Positions 6,986 through 8,240 of a DNA stretch of 8,240 nt are shown here, in pieces. Position 1 is the first letter of the stretch. Every line of letters starts with the position of its first letter. The DNA is taken from contig DAOWEV010000148.1 in assembly GCA_030638325.1 (NCBI GenBank), positions 1 through 8,240 on the forward strand, in the 5' to 3' direction. Below the pieces are notes generated by a model. That model did no database searches and was not told where the DNA came from. It saw only the letters and a program-made list of their open reading frames with translations. The position numbers were made by a program, and so were the translations under genes. This DNA comes from Bacteroidales bacterium. Lineage in GTDB: Bacteria > Bacteroidota > Bacteroidia > Bacteroidales > JAGOPY01.

Positions 6986-7037
6986 CAATCATATGAGCGA
7001 AAACCTGCGAGCGTCTGTAAGACCTCGCAGCGTTGAT
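6986..7037. repeat. Dispersed hairpin element, copy 2
   Basis: Same orientation as copy 1 and offset by exactly 1622 nt. Positions 7002-7034 form left arm AACCTGCGAGCGTCT, loop GTA and right arm AGACCTCGCAGCGTT: 14 Watson-Crick pairs with one bulged C per arm (7012, 7031). Relative to copy 1, A-T (5385/5406) becomes G-C here (7007/7028), and the two G-T wobbles become C-G and G-C. These are pairing-preserving changes. From 7038 to 7136 I see only AT-rich DNA with a CAATCAA direct repeat (7044-7050, 7055-7061) and no gene. Confidence 0.75.
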
Positions 7038-7136
7038 AGTGAGCAATCAATTTTCAATCAACTAACAAAACCCAAATCTACAGGCATAATAAAAATTAAC
7101 ACAATAGTGGTGTGGATAGACACTAGTTGGCGTTCA

Positions 7137-7167
7137 TTGTAGAAGAAGGAAGAAATTGCTAACTTTG
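7137..7167 (+). promoter_or_regulatory. Bacteroidetes-type promoter for the first TetR-type gene
   Basis: TTG at 7137-7139, 20-nt spacer, then an exact -7 match TAACTTTG at 7160-7167. The predicted leader before the ATG at 7188 is about 14 nt. An imperfect palindrome around 7105-7125 just upstream could be an operator, weakly supported. Confidence 0.7.
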
Positions 7168-7187
7168 TATTTTATTAAACTTTGATC

Positions 7188-7586
7188 ATGTCAGTGTCGC
7201 AGGGATTCAAGCAAAAGTGTATTGAAAAAGGATATGAGCATTTTGCTTTCTATGGCCCTAAGAACCTTAGCATTAATAAGCTTTGTAAAGAAATGGGGTC
7301 ACCACGGGCTTCTTTCTATCATCACTTTGGGGATATTGAAGTTTTTATTGAAGAGTTGCTTGACATGCACTGGCAGATTCATCAACAGTTTTGTTCCGTT
7401 GGAGCTTTGGAATGTAAAAAGTTTTTCCCTGACCTTTATTTACTATTAGAACAACATCCTATTCCATTGAAATTCAGCAGGCAGTTATTCCTCAATCGAA
7501 ATAATCTGGCTTTCAATTCTTTTTCAAAACCCGTAAGGGCGTTGTCAGTTTATCAATTAAATATTTATCTTTGTTGCATATATTAA
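7188..7586 (+). CDS. C-terminally truncated TetR-type regulator
   Basis: A 132-residue protein with an intact TetR N-terminal DNA-binding domain: the helix-turn-helix spans about residues 27-49 (LSINKLCKEMGSPRASFYHHF). Residues 16-110 align without gaps to the next gene (about 41 of 95 identical by hand), including the shared RQLFLNRN block, so the two are paralogs. Homology stops after N110. Residues 111-132 are unrelated, and the protein ends about 60 residues short, without the C-terminal helices that in this family bind ligand and form the dimer. The foreign tail is encoded by DNA that contains the next gene's promoter, so it looks like read-through into an intergenic region after a deletion. 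I chose ATG 7188; a TTG at 7182 is in frame but nothing favours it. The gene keeps its own promoter. It could be a decaying pseudogene or a short regulator. Confidence 0.65.
   Translation: MSVSQGFKQKCIEKGYEHFAFYGPKNLSINKLCKEMGSPRASFYHHFGDIEVFIEELLDMHWQIHQQFCSVGALECKKFFPDLYLLLEQHPIPLKFSRQLFLNRNNLAFNSFSKPVRALSVYQLNIYLCCIY
7542..7573 (+). promoter_or_regulatory. Bacteroidetes-type promoter for the second TetR-type gene, inside the first gene's tail
   Basis: TTG at 7542-7544, 21-nt spacer, then an exact -7 match TATCTTTG at 7566-7573. It lies wholly within the last codons of the truncated TetR gene. The predicted transcript start is near that gene's stop codon, leaving a leader of about 29 nt before the ATG at 7609. 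Confidence 0.65.
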
Positions 7587-7608
7587 TTTTAAAATCAGGA
7601 ACACCTGC

Positions 7609-8184
7609 ATGAAATCAAAACAAAAATGGTTGGAAGAGGCATACGATCTTTTTGGTGAGTATGGACCTGATAGATTGAGTATTAAATTGCTGGCTGAAAA
7701 AGCGGGATTGCCGAGAACTAATTTTTACTACCATTTTGCAGACAGAGAAGATTTAATCGAGCAACTACTTCACCTGCACAACGAGGTTGCAGAAAAATAT
7801 TGCGTACTTTTGAAAGACCAGATGCAGGTATTCCTTCCGGATATGCATAAAATTTCCGTGCAATATCCACAAGGGTTTAAATTTCAAAGGCAGCTTTTTT
7901 TAAATAGAAATGATTACCACTTTAACCTTGTTTATATCAATTGCCATATTTCCGGCAACCCAATCATCATCCCAAAGCTTATCGAGTATTATAAATTGAA
8001 TGTACCTTATTCGGTTATCGAATCCCTCTGGACTACAGTTACAGATACCTGGTATTCCAGGCTGGATGTAAATAACTTTAATGTTTCATGTTTATGTGGA
8101 TTAACCGAAGAAATAATGAAGACTGTCCTTGATTTCGCAAAAACCAAACTGTTTGTTAATTCGATTAAATCAGTGAGACTTTAA
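7609..8184 (+). CDS. TetR-type transcriptional regulator
   Basis: A 191-residue protein of normal TetR length. The helix-turn-helix is at about residues 23-44 (LSIKLLAEKAGLPRTNFYYHF), preceded by the first helix WLEEAYDLFGEYGPDRLS. Residues 50-180 are the variable helical ligand/dimer half, with no motif I can tie to a known effector. TetR proteins usually repress their own or a neighbouring gene until a small ligand binds; no target is visible here apart from its truncated paralog 22 nt upstream. The FYYHFADREDLIEQLL stretch is typical and supports the family call. The gene looks more AT-rich than the aconitase-family gene, which could indicate a different origin, but I have not computed this. 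Expected to be expressed from its own promoter within the preceding gene. Confidence 0.88.
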   Translation: MKSKQKWLEEAYDLFGEYGPDRLSIKLLAEKAGLPRTNFYYHFADREDLIEQLLHLHNEVAEKYCVLLKDQMQVFLPDMHKISVQYPQGFKFQRQLFLNRNDYHFNLVYINCHISGNPIIIPKLIEYYKLNVPYSVIESLWTTVTDTWYSRLDVNNFNVSCLCGLTEEIMKTVLDFAKTKLFVNSIKSVRL

Positions 8185-8214
8185 TTTTGAGAAGCAAAAT
8201 TGATTAGTCGAACT

Positions 8215-8239
8215 GATCCCGAGCGGTAGTCGAGGGATC
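8215..8239. repeat. Palindromic dispersed-repeat-like sequence at right edge
   Basis: Arms GATCCC (8215-8220) and GGGATC (8234-8239) are complementary around an interior GAGCGGTAGTCGA, which allows an alternative CGA/TCG inner stem. It starts about 30 nt after the TetR stop and may act as its 3'-end structure. The element may continue past the window. Related GATCCCGAGCG / GTCGAGGGATC palindromes are common in Bacteroidetes intergenic DNA as far as I recall. Confidence 0.5.
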
Positions 8240-8240
8240 T

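Noticed and set aside
7105..7125. Imperfect palindrome TAGTG...CACTA as a TetR operator
   Set aside because: Arms need a bulge to pair and the same sequence is not repeated at the second TetR promoter, so support is too thin for a separate feature.

Overview
The window is most likely from the Bacteroidota. Three things point there: a type IX secretion (Por) sorting domain at the C-terminus of the leftmost protein; four good matches (two with a matching TTG) to the Bacteroidetes promoter (-33 TTG, about 20 nt, -7 TAnnTTTG) just upstream of gene starts; and the near absence of Shine-Dalgarno sequences. Genus and family cannot be read from the sequence.

Layout. (1) 1-1348, minus strand: a secreted Omp28-like / PKD / T9SS-CTD protein that runs off the left edge. 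(2) 1349-1576: a divergent promoter region with short palindromes. (3) 1577-3274: an exported repeat protein built on thirteen 51-bp (17-residue) units. The framework of these units is almost invariant at nucleotide level, but three two-codon slots per unit are extremely variable. (4) 3510-5285: a single-chain aconitase-superfamily hydro-lyase (LeuC-like plus LeuD-like domains). (5) 5286-5577: a gene-free stretch packed with 7-nt tandem repeats, a potential G-quadruplex, a dispersed hairpin element and a perfect 9-bp stem-loop. (6) 5578-6921: a membrane-anchored YaeI/YkuE-type metallophosphoesterase. (7) 6922-7187: another 7-nt array and a second copy of the hairpin element, then a clear promoter. 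(8) 7188-7586 and 7609-8184: two tandem paralogous TetR-type regulators. The first lacks the ligand/dimer half, and its tail contains the promoter of the second. (9) 8185-8240: a palindromic dispersed-repeat-like sequence at the right edge.

The genes do not look like one pathway or operon; most have their own promoter. The unifying feature is the noncoding DNA. Heptameric arrays, each unit carrying TGA on the coding strand, sit at or just after the 3' ends of four genes. Two copies of a 33-nt hairpin flank the phosphoesterase gene and differ partly by base-pair-preserving changes. The two signals most worth following are the hypervariable-slot repeat gene and the heptamer/hairpin intergenic system.
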